Assembly (NCBI RefSeq): GCF_008831285.2
Contig: NC_045141.1
Span: forward strand, 19,836,848 to 19,900,847
Source of the DNA: Nymphaea colorata
Lineage: Eukaryota > Streptophyta > Magnoliopsida > Nymphaeales > Nymphaeaceae
Direction: 5' to 3'
DNA: 64,000 nt
Every line of letters begins with the position of its first letter. Positions within the stretch are counted from its first letter, which is position 1. The notes beneath the pieces were generated by a model. That model had not been told where the DNA came from, did no database searches, and was given only the letters and a program-made list of their open reading frames with translations. Shown in pieces: positions 49,201-61,900 of the stretch. The position numbers were made by a program, and so were the translations under genes.

Positions 49201-52200
49201 ACTTTCTGCTCCATCCAGTAAACGTTTCCATCTATTTCTTGCTTTGAACCAAAGATATGTGGAAAACTGATCAACTTTAGATCTGATACTCAGCAAACTC
49301 GATTTGAATTCCAGCCTGTATTATAGTTCAAAACCTACATTTGAAATCCTTTAACAATCATAGTTATTATAAATTTGTTGAGCAGTATGTCGTCTTTATG
49401 CCTAACATATGGACCCTATTCATTTAAACTAAACCAATTTGTGCCCCAACATATTGGATATCTTCCTTCACAAGCTGTAGTTTCATCCTTTACATGTTCA
49501 TCCTCACTCCTCAGTATCTTTATGCAATTCAACAAAATTTCGTCAATAACTGAAATTTAATAGCTATCATATTCATACAAATTTGGCCTCCAACATGCAG
49601 CTACCCTTTGTCAAGACTTGTTATTATGTCCTAGAACCTTTCAGCAATGTCCACCTCCTAAGTTATCACCTTCTCCAGTGTCAGTTCATCTCCATGCAAC
49701 ATATTCAGGTGTTGAGGACTGAAGACTTGAAACGGGAAAAGATTGTACAACAGCAAATATGATGGCATTAGCATGTACACTTTTACTTTACCGGAGTTGG
49801 ATTGCATGTCCAAAAAGGTTGCTTAACAAAACCTGTAACTTATATTTATTTTGTCATATTTTCTTCTCCTCCTTAGTGGCATCAACCTTTTGCTGTAATA
49901 ATAGCTTTCGACACCTAAAATTTCCATTCTATTTCCACCATCTTCATGACAACCAAATTTTTTGAAGGTTCTACACTTCATACAGCATCTACCATATAAG
50001 TTTAAAATAAACCAACTACATGAACAACAGTTCAAAAAAAAAAAAAAACTGGATTAAAGGACTGATTTGTTATGAAGATCATTTGACTTAAGTGGACCTT
50101 AACGCATACAAAGAAAGTCAATATGCGCATTAAGATGCAAGCTTGGTCAAGTTTATGACAACCAGGAAATATGAGGCCCGTGAGAGCCACTGTAATACAG
50201 CTATCTACAACACAAACATGCAGAGCGTAGGTGTGAGTGCAGATGCAGACGCAGGATTTTGAAAAAAACTGGGTGCCAGAGCAATGAGTATATATATATA
50301 TACACACACACAAACATTATTAACAATTAACAAGCTGTGGTTCTATCGATGATTCACTGAGAGAAAAAATTGTTCACCCAAGTTATCTCGAATCTGGTGT
50401 GGCAATTTTTTGAAAAGCCCATTTTACTTAAAGTCCGCCATCCAACTAATACAAACAGATGGCTGACAGGCTGGTACACCAAAAGTAACTTTGTAAAATC
50501 AAATGCTACCGGTCACTCACCTTTTCTGAAAAAATTACATATGAGGTGGCAACATATTTGAGCTGTTTGATCAATTGGATATAAATATGCACACGTACAT
50601 CCATGCATGCATACATATGTACATGTATACAAACACGTATACAAGCACACATGTACATCAAGAGAATGGGACAGTATAAATACATAAGCAAAAGGTCACA
50701 ATTGCAGAATAGGAAAGTTTACTCACTTCAACAGTGTCAATAGCTTCATGTGAAGGGATGGCATGCAGGACCCTGAGTAAATCAAGAAAAATGAGAAAAA
50801 TAATTTGTAAATACAAATCCTGTCCTCATCAATAAAATAGAACATCTGATTCTCGAAAATTTCAACCAGCTCAGTGTTTTTGAAAAGTAACTATAAACAC
50901 CATGTGATTGCTGGTTTATACCTGACAACAAAATTGGAGTACTAAATCACACATTTATAAGCCATAAAATAAGCGGAAAAAGATGAAAGAAAAGGAATGG
51001 GAGACCAAAACTTGCATTGACTCCTCTGGATGACAATAGGGCTGCATGCACCATTCTGAAACATATGACAAGTTGCACATATATCCTTGCTTAGTTACAT
51101 AACTTCTTAGGACTAAAATACTGTCAAATGTTATGTTGCATATGAAAAGCATGTAACTTATAGCATGTCCAGAGCTGCTAACAAGCCATGATGGGCCATA
51201 GCCATGAATAGCTTGTCTGCCAAAATTCCAATTTAAGGGTAATTTGATGGTAACAGTTGCACCTAAGATTGTGTTTCCAGGTCAATGACCCTTGTTCCAA
51301 AGATATTCTTAATGAGGTTATTTCACAATTAGAAGACAAGTGGGTAGGTAGAATAGAGGAAAGAACAAGAGATATGAACAAGGAAAGCAATGGGAGAATG
51401 GTGCACGTGACAGCTGCCCCAAATACCTTTTATGATGGTTATTAAGCATCAGTGAGCATAATAATCTTCAGTGATGGACCACAGTAAAATGTACATAATC
51501 AACCAGTGGTGGAGCCAGAAAACTCTGTAGGGGCACTGTTACTTAAATTTCAAACTTTAAGCACTCATATGCAAAAAATTGAAAACTAATGAAGTATTTA
51601 TGTGTAATTAAAGCAAATTCTCTGGGCTGGTGTGGGTAATTTTGCCCATAGCAGCCACAACGTGGCTCAGCCACTGTAATCAACCCTACAAAGGTGATTA
51701 AAAAAAAAACAAAAAAGGACTCGTCTAAACAGATTTCACAAAACCATCTTTAAGGACATTGAAGTATATGTCATATTTGAGGTTTAGGTGTGCCCTTATG
51801 GGCCATAAAGTTATACCTTTCCTCCACTGCCCCAATAATACCTTCAGTTAATGCAACTCCACCAATCTGAAGCCCAAAAAACAGGTTATTCTAGATAAAC
51901 CACACATACACAAAGTAAGAGCACCTAGATTCAATGGGTACTGACCAGCTGTAAACTACAAAACAGCTTTCTTTGGAGGTCTATGCGCCCTGCAATTAAA
52001 GCAGCAAGTATGATTAAGTGCCCATGATATAGTTGGTAATAAATAAAGACATGACGCACCTTACCTGTTGACATAATGCTACTCGTTATAGCTTCAGCAA
52101 GTCCTAGGTTGTCTTCCCTCTTAAGCCGGGAAGTGGCAACAGGGTAGCTATCCCACATGTTAAGTCCATTACCACCAAGGAGAAAAGCATCGGGCAAATC

Positions 52201-55200
52201 AGACCTCCTGGGAAATTCTGAATGAAGTGTATCTTCTAGCATATCCTCATAATCATGAAACCTAAACAAGTAGATTGCAATCATGTTCTTTCTTTAAAAG
52301 AGACCTAGGAAAGAAGGACTTGCATTTAACTTACCAAGGACGTGGAGGAGGTGGATGTTCATCTGGAACTAAAAGTGAAGGACAAAAAAGGCCCATAGGA
52401 GGCACCTATGTTCAAAAATTATTGTGTAAAAATCCTGATTAAGAATTATCGCCCACACTACATTACAAATATTCCATCACAAAAGTATGAAAAGATAATA
52501 CACAGCGATTGTGCTAATTTCTCATTTTTTAGGTTTATGGTCCACATGTAGCATCACATATGGCACAGTGAACATGACAATTAAAGCGCTCACATGAATT
52601 GCTGGATTACCTCTGGACTTTGTTAAACACCAGAAGCTGATTCTTGGATACTTGTTAAAAATTTTATCACACTTGGAAGGTGTTTAATAGCATGAAACTT
52701 TTCAGGGCGAAACATTTTATGACATTTCATGTTGTATAACATTAATAATTTCTCAAGAAAAGTACTTGGAGCACAAAGCTCCAACTGAAAATAAAGGACA
52801 TACAAATATCCTTATAAAAAGGAGAAATTTACCCTGAAGTTTTTTTCTGCATGTGATGGCAACTTGTGCAGAGTCTAAAAATTTCACTCAAGAAAGTACA
52901 GACAAAATTTCACCCAGCAACAAACATCCCCTTAGGTTCTATTGTCTTTCATGATTGAGAACATATATTAGAACTATAAACCTTAAAAACATCAAATCTT
53001 TGTGTCACTTCCTGTCCCTGTACAGGTTCTGTCAAATTTCATGTCCATGTCACATAGGCAGAGGCACTGTGCCCATGTCGACATGGCCAGACATTGGTTC
53101 AGGTTTGGACTCCCTCCAGGCAGTCAATTTCTTGTTAGATGTAGTTAATGCTCATGGCTAGAGTTATCCAAAGTTGGACTTTGGCCAACCTTGACTGCTA
53201 ACATTTTAGGAATAAATTAAAATAATTTACTAAAACAATGAAAGGTAAAAGTTAAAGTCTAAAGAGGAAACAAAAATCTAAGGAGGAATCAAGTTTGACC
53301 TTCTTCATCTGTTTGTGCATGGACAACAGCCACAGGTAGACAATGTTGTTCTCCATCTCAGGTGACTGGTTATGTCACATAGGTATAGGTATGGGTGCCA
53401 TTATGGGTTTGGGCGCAGAGAACTTTCAAAAAATTTGAGTACGGAAACACAACCGTGTATACACACACACACACACATGTGTGTGTGTGTGTGTGTGTGT
53501 ATGTGTGTGTGTGTGTGTGTGTGTGAACCAACCACAGGTATCACTTAAGGGACCTCAGAGTCAAAATGTTCCTTCCCCAGACTTCTTGTTGCACAACTCA
53601 AGCAAATTCGGAAAAAGAATATTGAGAACTTCCTTATGAAGGACTGCATAGGGGTGGGACAAATGACAAGAGAAAAGAAATAACAAAACATCGACAATAA
53701 TGTTGCATGAAAGTGTATAGTGTAAGGAGTAAATTACCGCCTTAACACAGAAAAGGTGACACTTTACAACAACATCCCTCCTGACATGCAATTCAATAAG
53801 CACAAAAATTAAATGACATATTGCATAGAAGACAACTCCCAAGTCACTTTTCAAGAAAGAGAAACGTACATTGACAGCAAACAACCTCAGCTTGTGAGCT
53901 TCAGCTGGCTTTCCAGTCTCAAAAGAATGAACCAGGGCCACACTGTCAAGCTCCCCTTCCTATTCAAAAGTATTCCAGAAATCATCCATAAAGAAAGTTG
54001 AAAAGAGAAAGAATTTAAAACATGTCCATTTCAAATATCCACAAGATAAAAAATAACTGCTTCAAAAGGTGCTCACAACAATTCTACAATAAGATTCTTT
54101 TAGCCTCTCTAGCATAAGCATGTCAGCTGGTTTTGACAAAGGGTCAGTATTTATTGCAGGCCAGGTTTGATGATGACGTTGAATCCAAAAAAGGCATCGT
54201 GATATGTCCTACAAGGAAAAATCACATCAATCATCAAAGTATGAACAAAAGAAGGAAAGAGATATTTAAGGAAAACAAGAAGAGAATGTATCAAGCCAAA
54301 CAAATACACTAGAGAAGAAAGAAGGGACTATCTATAGCTTGAAATGGAGTATATACTACAGAAGATATTTATCTAGTCTAATATCAACAATTCATCTAAA
54401 CTGAGATCAATAGCAAAAACCAGTTCACAATCTTGACTATACCATTTGGTTTATGATTAAAGGAGGTTGACAAGAAGAAAGAAAGGGAAAAGTAGAAGAG
54501 AAAAGGAGTTTTCAAAACCTTTTTTTCCATCTAAGGCCTAAGAATACCAGCCTAGGTGACCTTACATAGGTACCAATGTTCTCAGTATCAGTAAGCATCA
54601 GTTCATATAGACCTGTAGGCTTGTGGCACTAGGCTTATGGCACTCCACAAAGATAGACAAGTCAGCCTATGACACTCCATGAAGATAGACCTATCAGCTG
54701 ATGGCACTGCTTCCACCATGCTGAGGCATGGTGGTGCCAGTTGTTGCAGTAAGGCCACAACTGCAATGGCCAGCAAAGATGATTATATTTTCTATAAGAT
54801 CCAAACCTTACAATTGGGGTCGATGAGGTTGAAGACAAGATCGGAAAATGCAGAGAGCTTGTAGGACAGAGAGGGGAGGTTGGAAACAAGCAAAATAGAG
54901 GATTTAGAAAGCTCACTAGGGCAATTGTAAGGTTTTCTGAGATCCATCAGAGCTGTGAAATGGGGGCAGATGAAGGATCTTGAGCGGCAGTATGGAGTTC
55001 AACAGAAGGTTGGAGTTTAAGGCTTTCAGCAGATGCAAATTTCCATCTAAGTCACCAGGGTGCGCGGTGCGCCTGTTTTGAAGCTGCACCCGCGTTGACG
55101 CGACACAAGTGCGACCCAGATTTGCACCCAGCAATGTCAAACGTGAGTCGGGTGCGGTCAGCCGCACCCGACTAAAATTGTCATTTTTAGACGCGCACCC

Positions 55201-55839
55201 GACTCGCATCCGACTAAAATTGTCATTTTTCGACACGCACCCGACTCGCATCAAACGCGAGTCGGGTGCGGTCAAAAGTGAGTCGGTTTATTTCGGACCA
55301 ATTTTGGGGTTTTTTTTTGTTTTTATTTTTAACAAAATCGATAGGGCACAACTCGAGACCTCACCCCTTTGCCGCCGCTCTCTCTCTCTCTCTCCTGCGA
55401 TCATCTCTTCCACCGGCAGCATTCTCTCCGTGCGACCGGCATCTGCTGCTTTCTCCGATCTCTACCTCCACCGACAACATCAAATTAGTTCAGGTCTTTG
55501 TCACATGGGTACTGCTGTAAAGGCAGCGTACCCGTACTGGCCAGGTACGACACTGGTGCTGGTATTGGTACTGTCCTGGGTACCTCTTGGGTACCGGTCA
55601 AACAGTACCGGGTACGGTCAACGTACCCAGGACTGTATCCGTCCAATTTAAGACTCGATCAAAGTTGACTGAGTCCTTTCTTATCCAAAATTTATGATTT
55701 CAGTTTTGTTCTTTACACCATTTACACTCAGGAAACACATACAAAGCTGTGTTTTCATATTTTTTTCAATAGTTTCTTCTTTAGAAACTATAAATTTTGA
55801 ATCATGAATGCGCTATTTTCTTTGAATTCTTATTTTATG

Positions 55840-55912
<73 letters not shown>

Positions 55913-58900
55913 CCCCTGTACCCAAGTTTTTTGAAAATAGGCCGAACCACCGTACCGGCACCCGTACCCGTACCTATGTGCCATAGGTTCAGGTTTGAGC
56001 TACGTTTCAAGGGTTTATACCAAATTTTTCTCCCGCCACCATTTTCATTTATGCTTTTTGCCGGAATGATCTAACCAATGTTGTAAAAAGCGTATCGTAA
56101 GCCGTATCGGTATGGCTCTAAGATACACCGTATCGTAAAATATCGTAACGTATTGTAACTGTATTGTTTTTTTTTTAAATAAATAAAAAAGAAAAAGAAA
56201 AAAATTCGAAAAATTAATTAAAAAATCAGTAAAAATCAAGAATAATATGTTCTTCACAAAAACATGTTTTACAGAATAATAGACTTATTATTGCTATAAA
56301 GTTACGGTTCATCATTCGTAAACATCAAAATTCATAACAATATCAATCTAGAAAGCACAAGTCAACAATTACATAATTTATATCATAATTTCATAACCAT
56401 AGATTTATAATCTTCATCATATTCACTTTCATCTTCATCTCCATCTTCTTCTTTTTCATCTTCATGATAAAAAAAAACCTTTCCTCCTAATGGGAATCAA
56501 CCACCCACGCACAAATCCATGGTTTAATAGATGATTTCATGGTGAAAATTGATGATTTCCCTCCAAGGCGGTACGATCTCTAGGTTAAAAATGAAGAAGG
56601 GGTGGGTTTTCATAATTGAGCCCCTTTTTTTGAAATCAGCCTGTATCGTACGATACGGGCACGATACACCCTCATTTACGATACAGAGGGTGTATCGTAT
56701 CGTATTTTGTAAACGATACGTATAACACTGGATCTAACCATTTGTTTTTCTTTTTTTCCCCTTATTTTCTCTTCTCATGTTTCGTCTTCTTCGTCAACCC
56801 TCTTTCCTCCTTCTTCGTCCCTCTTTTTCTGTTTCATTTTGTAATCGTCCAATATCAGTGGCAATTCATTCGATCATCTGAAGTCTGGTTTTATTTTTTC
56901 AGACTTGGTTATTCTATTAATTATTGTATGCATCCCTTTTCACAAATCATAAGCTTCTACTACATGAAGCCCACACACTTTGCAGCAATAATGTTCGTTA
57001 GCTCTTAAAATGTGTTAATGAAAATCGGCACTTGCTTGATGGCTACTTTGGCTTCTGTGAAGTGAGAAACATATATGTGTTAGATAACTTAAATTGTTAA
57101 TGCAGGGTCATCATTGGTCTTCTTCTCCTGGTTTCAGTTATGCATGGTTTCTTTGAAAGTGGAACTGGAACACAACTTTGATTGATGATGTAATATGTAT
57201 TGATGTATGAATTATGAAGTATGACTGTATGAACTGTGATTCTGTGAACTCAAAACTAGAGTATATTTCTTGTTATATGTTGAATTGATGCTTGATAATG
57301 ATTTCATGATTAGCAAATTGCAATTTTGATCTTGTTATTTAATAATTTTGTGATTTATAGATAATTTTTTATCATATATATTATATATATGTTATTATTA
57401 TTATAAATTAATAATAATAATAAATACTCTCGCCGCACCACCGCACCTAAATTTTTTGAGATGTGCCGCACCGGCACCCGCACCCGCACCCAGTTTGGTA
57501 TTCTTGTTAAAAGCATTCGCACTGATAACGCTCTTGAGTTCAAGGCATCTACCTTAATGAAGTTTTACTCCGATAATGACATTTCTCATCAGTTTACCTG
57601 TCCCCATACCTCCCAACAAAATGGCGTAGCTGAGCTAAAACATCGCCAACTTTTAAATATGGCTTGTTCCCTAATGCTTCATAATAATTTACCTGCATAC
57701 TTTTGGGGAGATGTCATCCTCACTGCCTGTTACTTGACCAATCGTTTACCATCCTCCTCCATTGACAACAAGGTTCTCATTAAACTTGTGAACCCACAAC
57801 AACCATTGTTTTTTGTGGCTCCCAAAATATTTGGTTGCACATGCTTTGTTCACATATTTGGACTCACACGTGATAAATTGGGTGCCCAAGCCATTAAGTG
57901 TATCTTTATAGGCTACTCCAAAAACCATAAAGGCTACAAATGCTTTGATCATTTGACTCAAAAGGAGTATATCAGTGCGGATGTCACATTTTTTGAGTCT
58001 AAACCTTATTATAGCTCCTCTCCTATCTCTACTGAGATGTTACCGTCGCCAGACCCACTACCTATTCCTCTCATTCCTTTGGAGTCATTTCCTTTTGAAT
58101 CTCCTTCTAAAGAATCTTCGACTGTAGTGTCCAAGTTTCGTGATCCTCCGCTGATCTACACACATCGACAGGACCCCTCTCATGATCCTTCACCAAGCGC
58201 AAGCGCTTCTCAGGAGGCAAGCGACAATGTACTCTGCATTCGCAAAGGCAAGCGACAATGTACTCTGCATTCTATATCACATTTTGTGTCTACTGACGGT
58301 GTTGGTAAAAGTATGCAACAGTTTATTCAAGCTCTTATTACTCATACGGTTCCTACGTGTCACCAGCATGCTTTATTAGATACCCAATGGAGACAGACTA
58401 TGCAAGATGAGATGGATGCATTAGTTCAGCCGACAGCGAGGCACTTGGGAACTTGTTGATCCTCCTCCTGATTGTAACATTGTTGGCTCTAAGTGGGTAT
58501 TCACTATTCATAGTGAAATATGATTATGATGGGTCTATGGAACGATACAAAGCTCGGTTGGTTGCTAAGGGCTACACGTAGACCTACGGAGTGGATTTCT
58601 TTGAGACCTTCTCTTTGGTTGCTCGGTTGAGAACTATTCGTCTTATTATTATTTATGTGGCTGTACACCATGACTGATACATGTATCAGCTTGATATCAA
58701 AAACGCCTTTTTGTACGGTGATCTCGATGAGACTGTCTATATGCAACAACCACCAGAGTTTGAACGACAGGGAGAGTGGAAAAATGTGCAAATTGAAGAA
58801 AGCTATTTATAGACTCAAGCAGATTCTTCATGCGTGGTTTCACAAGTTCTCCGAGGTAGTCTCAAAGTGTGGCTTTGCGAGATCTCCTCTTGATCATTCT

Positions 58901-61900
58901 CTGTTTATCAAAAAGACTTCCTGGGGTATCATCGTTCTAGTGGTTTATGTTGATGATATTATCCTCCCAGGTGACTCCGATCAAGAAATTGCTAATGCAA
59001 AGTTGTTTCTTCAAAAACATTTTGTGATGAAAGATCTTGGTCCACTATGGTATTTCTTGGGAATAGAGGTTGCTCGAAATAGAGATGGTGTCATTCTCTC
59101 TCAATGGAAGTATGTTCTTGATTTATTGCAGGACACCGGGATGCTAGGAGCTAAATCGACTAATCTACCTATGAATTCATGCATACATCTTCATGATCAC
59201 CAAACAGAATTAGTGGATTCTCGATCATATAGATACCTTATTGAATCTCTATGTTGCTGTGATAAGACCAGACATTAGCTTTGCAGTGGGGAAGGTAAGT
59301 CAATTTATGGAAAACCCCAGGAAAGTTCATTGGGATGTTGCTTTGATGGTGGTCAAATATCTGAAATCGTCTCCTGGCAAACGCCTTTTGTTCACAAAAA
59401 ACAAGACCCTAAAAGTGGAAGCCTATAGTGATGCTGACTATGCTGGTTCAGTCAAAGACAGGAAATCTACCACATGATTCTGTGTATTTGTGGGAGGCAA
59501 CCTTATATCGTGGAAAAACAAAAAACAAAGTGTGGTATCAAGATCTAGTGCAGAATCCGAATACAAAGCTATGACTCAAACTGCAGCAAAACTAACTTGG
59601 GCTAGATCCATGCTATCTAGCCTAAGTGTGTCGATTTTGCTTCCCATGAAGATGTATTGTGACAATCAAGCAGCCACATACATTGCAAACAATCCAGTTT
59701 TCCATGAGAGAACTAAACATATTGAAGTGGACTGCCATTACATTCGGGATCTCGTTCAAGGAGGAACCATTGCCACTATTCATGTTCCTTCAGAAGATCA
59801 AGCTGCAGATATCTCCACCAAAGCTCTCCCTATTGGTGATTTTTCTAGATGTTGTGACAAACTGAGCATGTTTAATATGTATGCTCCAGCTTGAGGGGGA
59901 GTGTTGAATCAGAAGAGTTTATGTTTCTAGGTGGCTCTTTGTAATATTAAAGAGTTACAAGATCTCTTTAATATTTTTTTTATTTCTTTATAATGGAGAT
60001 TAGGGTTAGTGAATAATGAAGTTTTTCTTTCTCAAGTCTTACGGCTGCTACTCTCACTCTCTCTCCCTCTCCACATCTCACAACCTACCATCTCCAAACC
60101 TCATGGCTGCAACAGAACCAATTAAATAGGATCAGAATCAACCCAAGTCCAATACAGTCACATCCTTGGATACAACTCATCAATGATGAACTGGATGGTG
60201 GAACAAGTACTCCCCTAAATAGATTAAGGGGATGCCTAGAAGTAGCAGTATTTGGTGTTCTACTCAGAGAAGAATCCTCCATTCTTTCCACTCACTTTCT
60301 CCTCATGCATAAGATAACATAATGGGACGCTTGGATTTATCGATAAAGATAAACTGACAGGAAAGGCAAAGAGGGATAATGATAACCATATGTTAACCAG
60401 AAGCAATGCAATAGGTTCATAACTTCATACCTCTCCACCAAAAGGAAGTGTCACACACGAAGTAGGCAAAGCCACTCCATCCTGATCACCACAACCAAAA
60501 AAGTTGTGAGTCATTTTTTACCATTGCACTTTTTTGTTGATTGAAAAAGAAAACAATTTAACATGTAAACACGTGCAAAAAAAGCTGTTATCAGCAGCTA
60601 GAAGAAAACAAAAGCTCAAAGGAGCAATAGAACTATTTCGGAGAGACCGCTATTTTTTTTATACCTCAATGCAGATAATTGATGTAACTTGAGCACCCAA
60701 ACTTACAATACAAGCAGTAGAAAGTCCATTTCCAAAGGCAGCAGCAAGACCTTCCTGTTGTAGGGATTGAAAACTGTTTATAAGCTCAATTTTGACTTCA
60801 AATAATGTAGCCATGTGCATTAATCAACTCAAACAATGACAAGAAAACAAAGAAGATATGTCCTAGGAGACATGATTGGATCAAGATACAATTGATTACT
60901 CACATGAAGAGATACTAGCCTGATCACTAACTTCGTTTACATGATACAAGTCAACAATCCCATCAGGAAGGAGCATTTAACAGATCTTTCTTACTTTTTC
61001 TTCCGTAAACTTAAATTATGAAAATTAAAACAGACAAGGATAAACGGCAAAAAAAAAGCATTTTTTGGTTTTTTCTCTTTTTCTGACTGGTAAGATGAGG
61101 TTAGGTAGATCCCTAGCAGATATACAAAAGACATTCCCAGAGGCATCAAACGATAGACCTCCTTTAACTTCAAGGTCTCAAGAAGTCAACTGCCTAACAA
61201 GAAGGACAGAGCTTTCATTGGTCTTTCCTTTGCCACTGGAGTTTCTGAACCCAGCAGAGGTTTTAATATCTAACAAGTAATCATTTAGGAAAAGCTTATC
61301 CATTCCACAGAAAAAGAGACTTCTCTCATAAAATTTGGAGCACAAGGTTTTGAGTATATAGGCCTAATTACTTAATTAGATAAATGATGAATTTTTTGCA
61401 GTAAAGTTGAACTGTGGTATGAAGTATGAACACACTGAATAACCTCTTACTTGGTTGGAGACATTTCTTCCTTGATTAGGAGAAAGAGAGAGAGAGAGAG
61501 AGAGATAGAGAGAAGCTTATCCATTGGCAGAAAATGAGTTCTCTCATAAAATTTGGAGCATAAAGTTTTGCGTACATAGGCCTACATGACTTAATTAGAT
61601 AAAATTCATTTTTGCAGTAAATTGAACTGTGGTAGGAAGATGCTCAATAACCTCTAATTGGTGGACAGAGAGAGAATACAATTGAACTACTTATTGGTGT
61701 TTCCAGTCCATATTCAATATCTACTAGAGAAAAATATCTCAGGGACAGAAAAGCATCTGTATTTCAAAGATAAAGAACCATATATGAGAAACAGCAAAAA
61801 GGCAAGACAACTCTTCTCTTATAGGCTCGTTCTGATTCTTCTTCTACAGTTTGGGTAGAAGACTTGTAATTTGCAGCATAGTCATCTCAACCAAGTGCAC

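Larger units (their letters stand above)
55047..57493 (+). mobile_element. hAT-like element D, nested and truncated at its tail
   Basis: The left end CTAAGTCACCAGGGTGCG matches the head of element A (CTAAGTCACACTGGTGCG). The body has iterated GAGTCGGGTGCGG-type motifs. Near 57340-57490 comes an ATA/ATT-rich tract and the tail module with GCCGCACC, AAATTTTTTGAGATGTGCCG and GCACCCGCACCC. The same tail is found inverted in element B with few differences. The expected terminal bases are missing: the tail runs straight into Copia sequence at about 57493. Two complete elements lie inside it. The CT-rich stretch 55370-55490 looks like a 5' UTR and may be captured host sequence. Confidence 0.7.

Noticed and set aside
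55109-55651. Plus-strand frame of 180 codons
   Set aside because: It runs through transposon subterminal repeats and across the border of element C, so it is not a gene.
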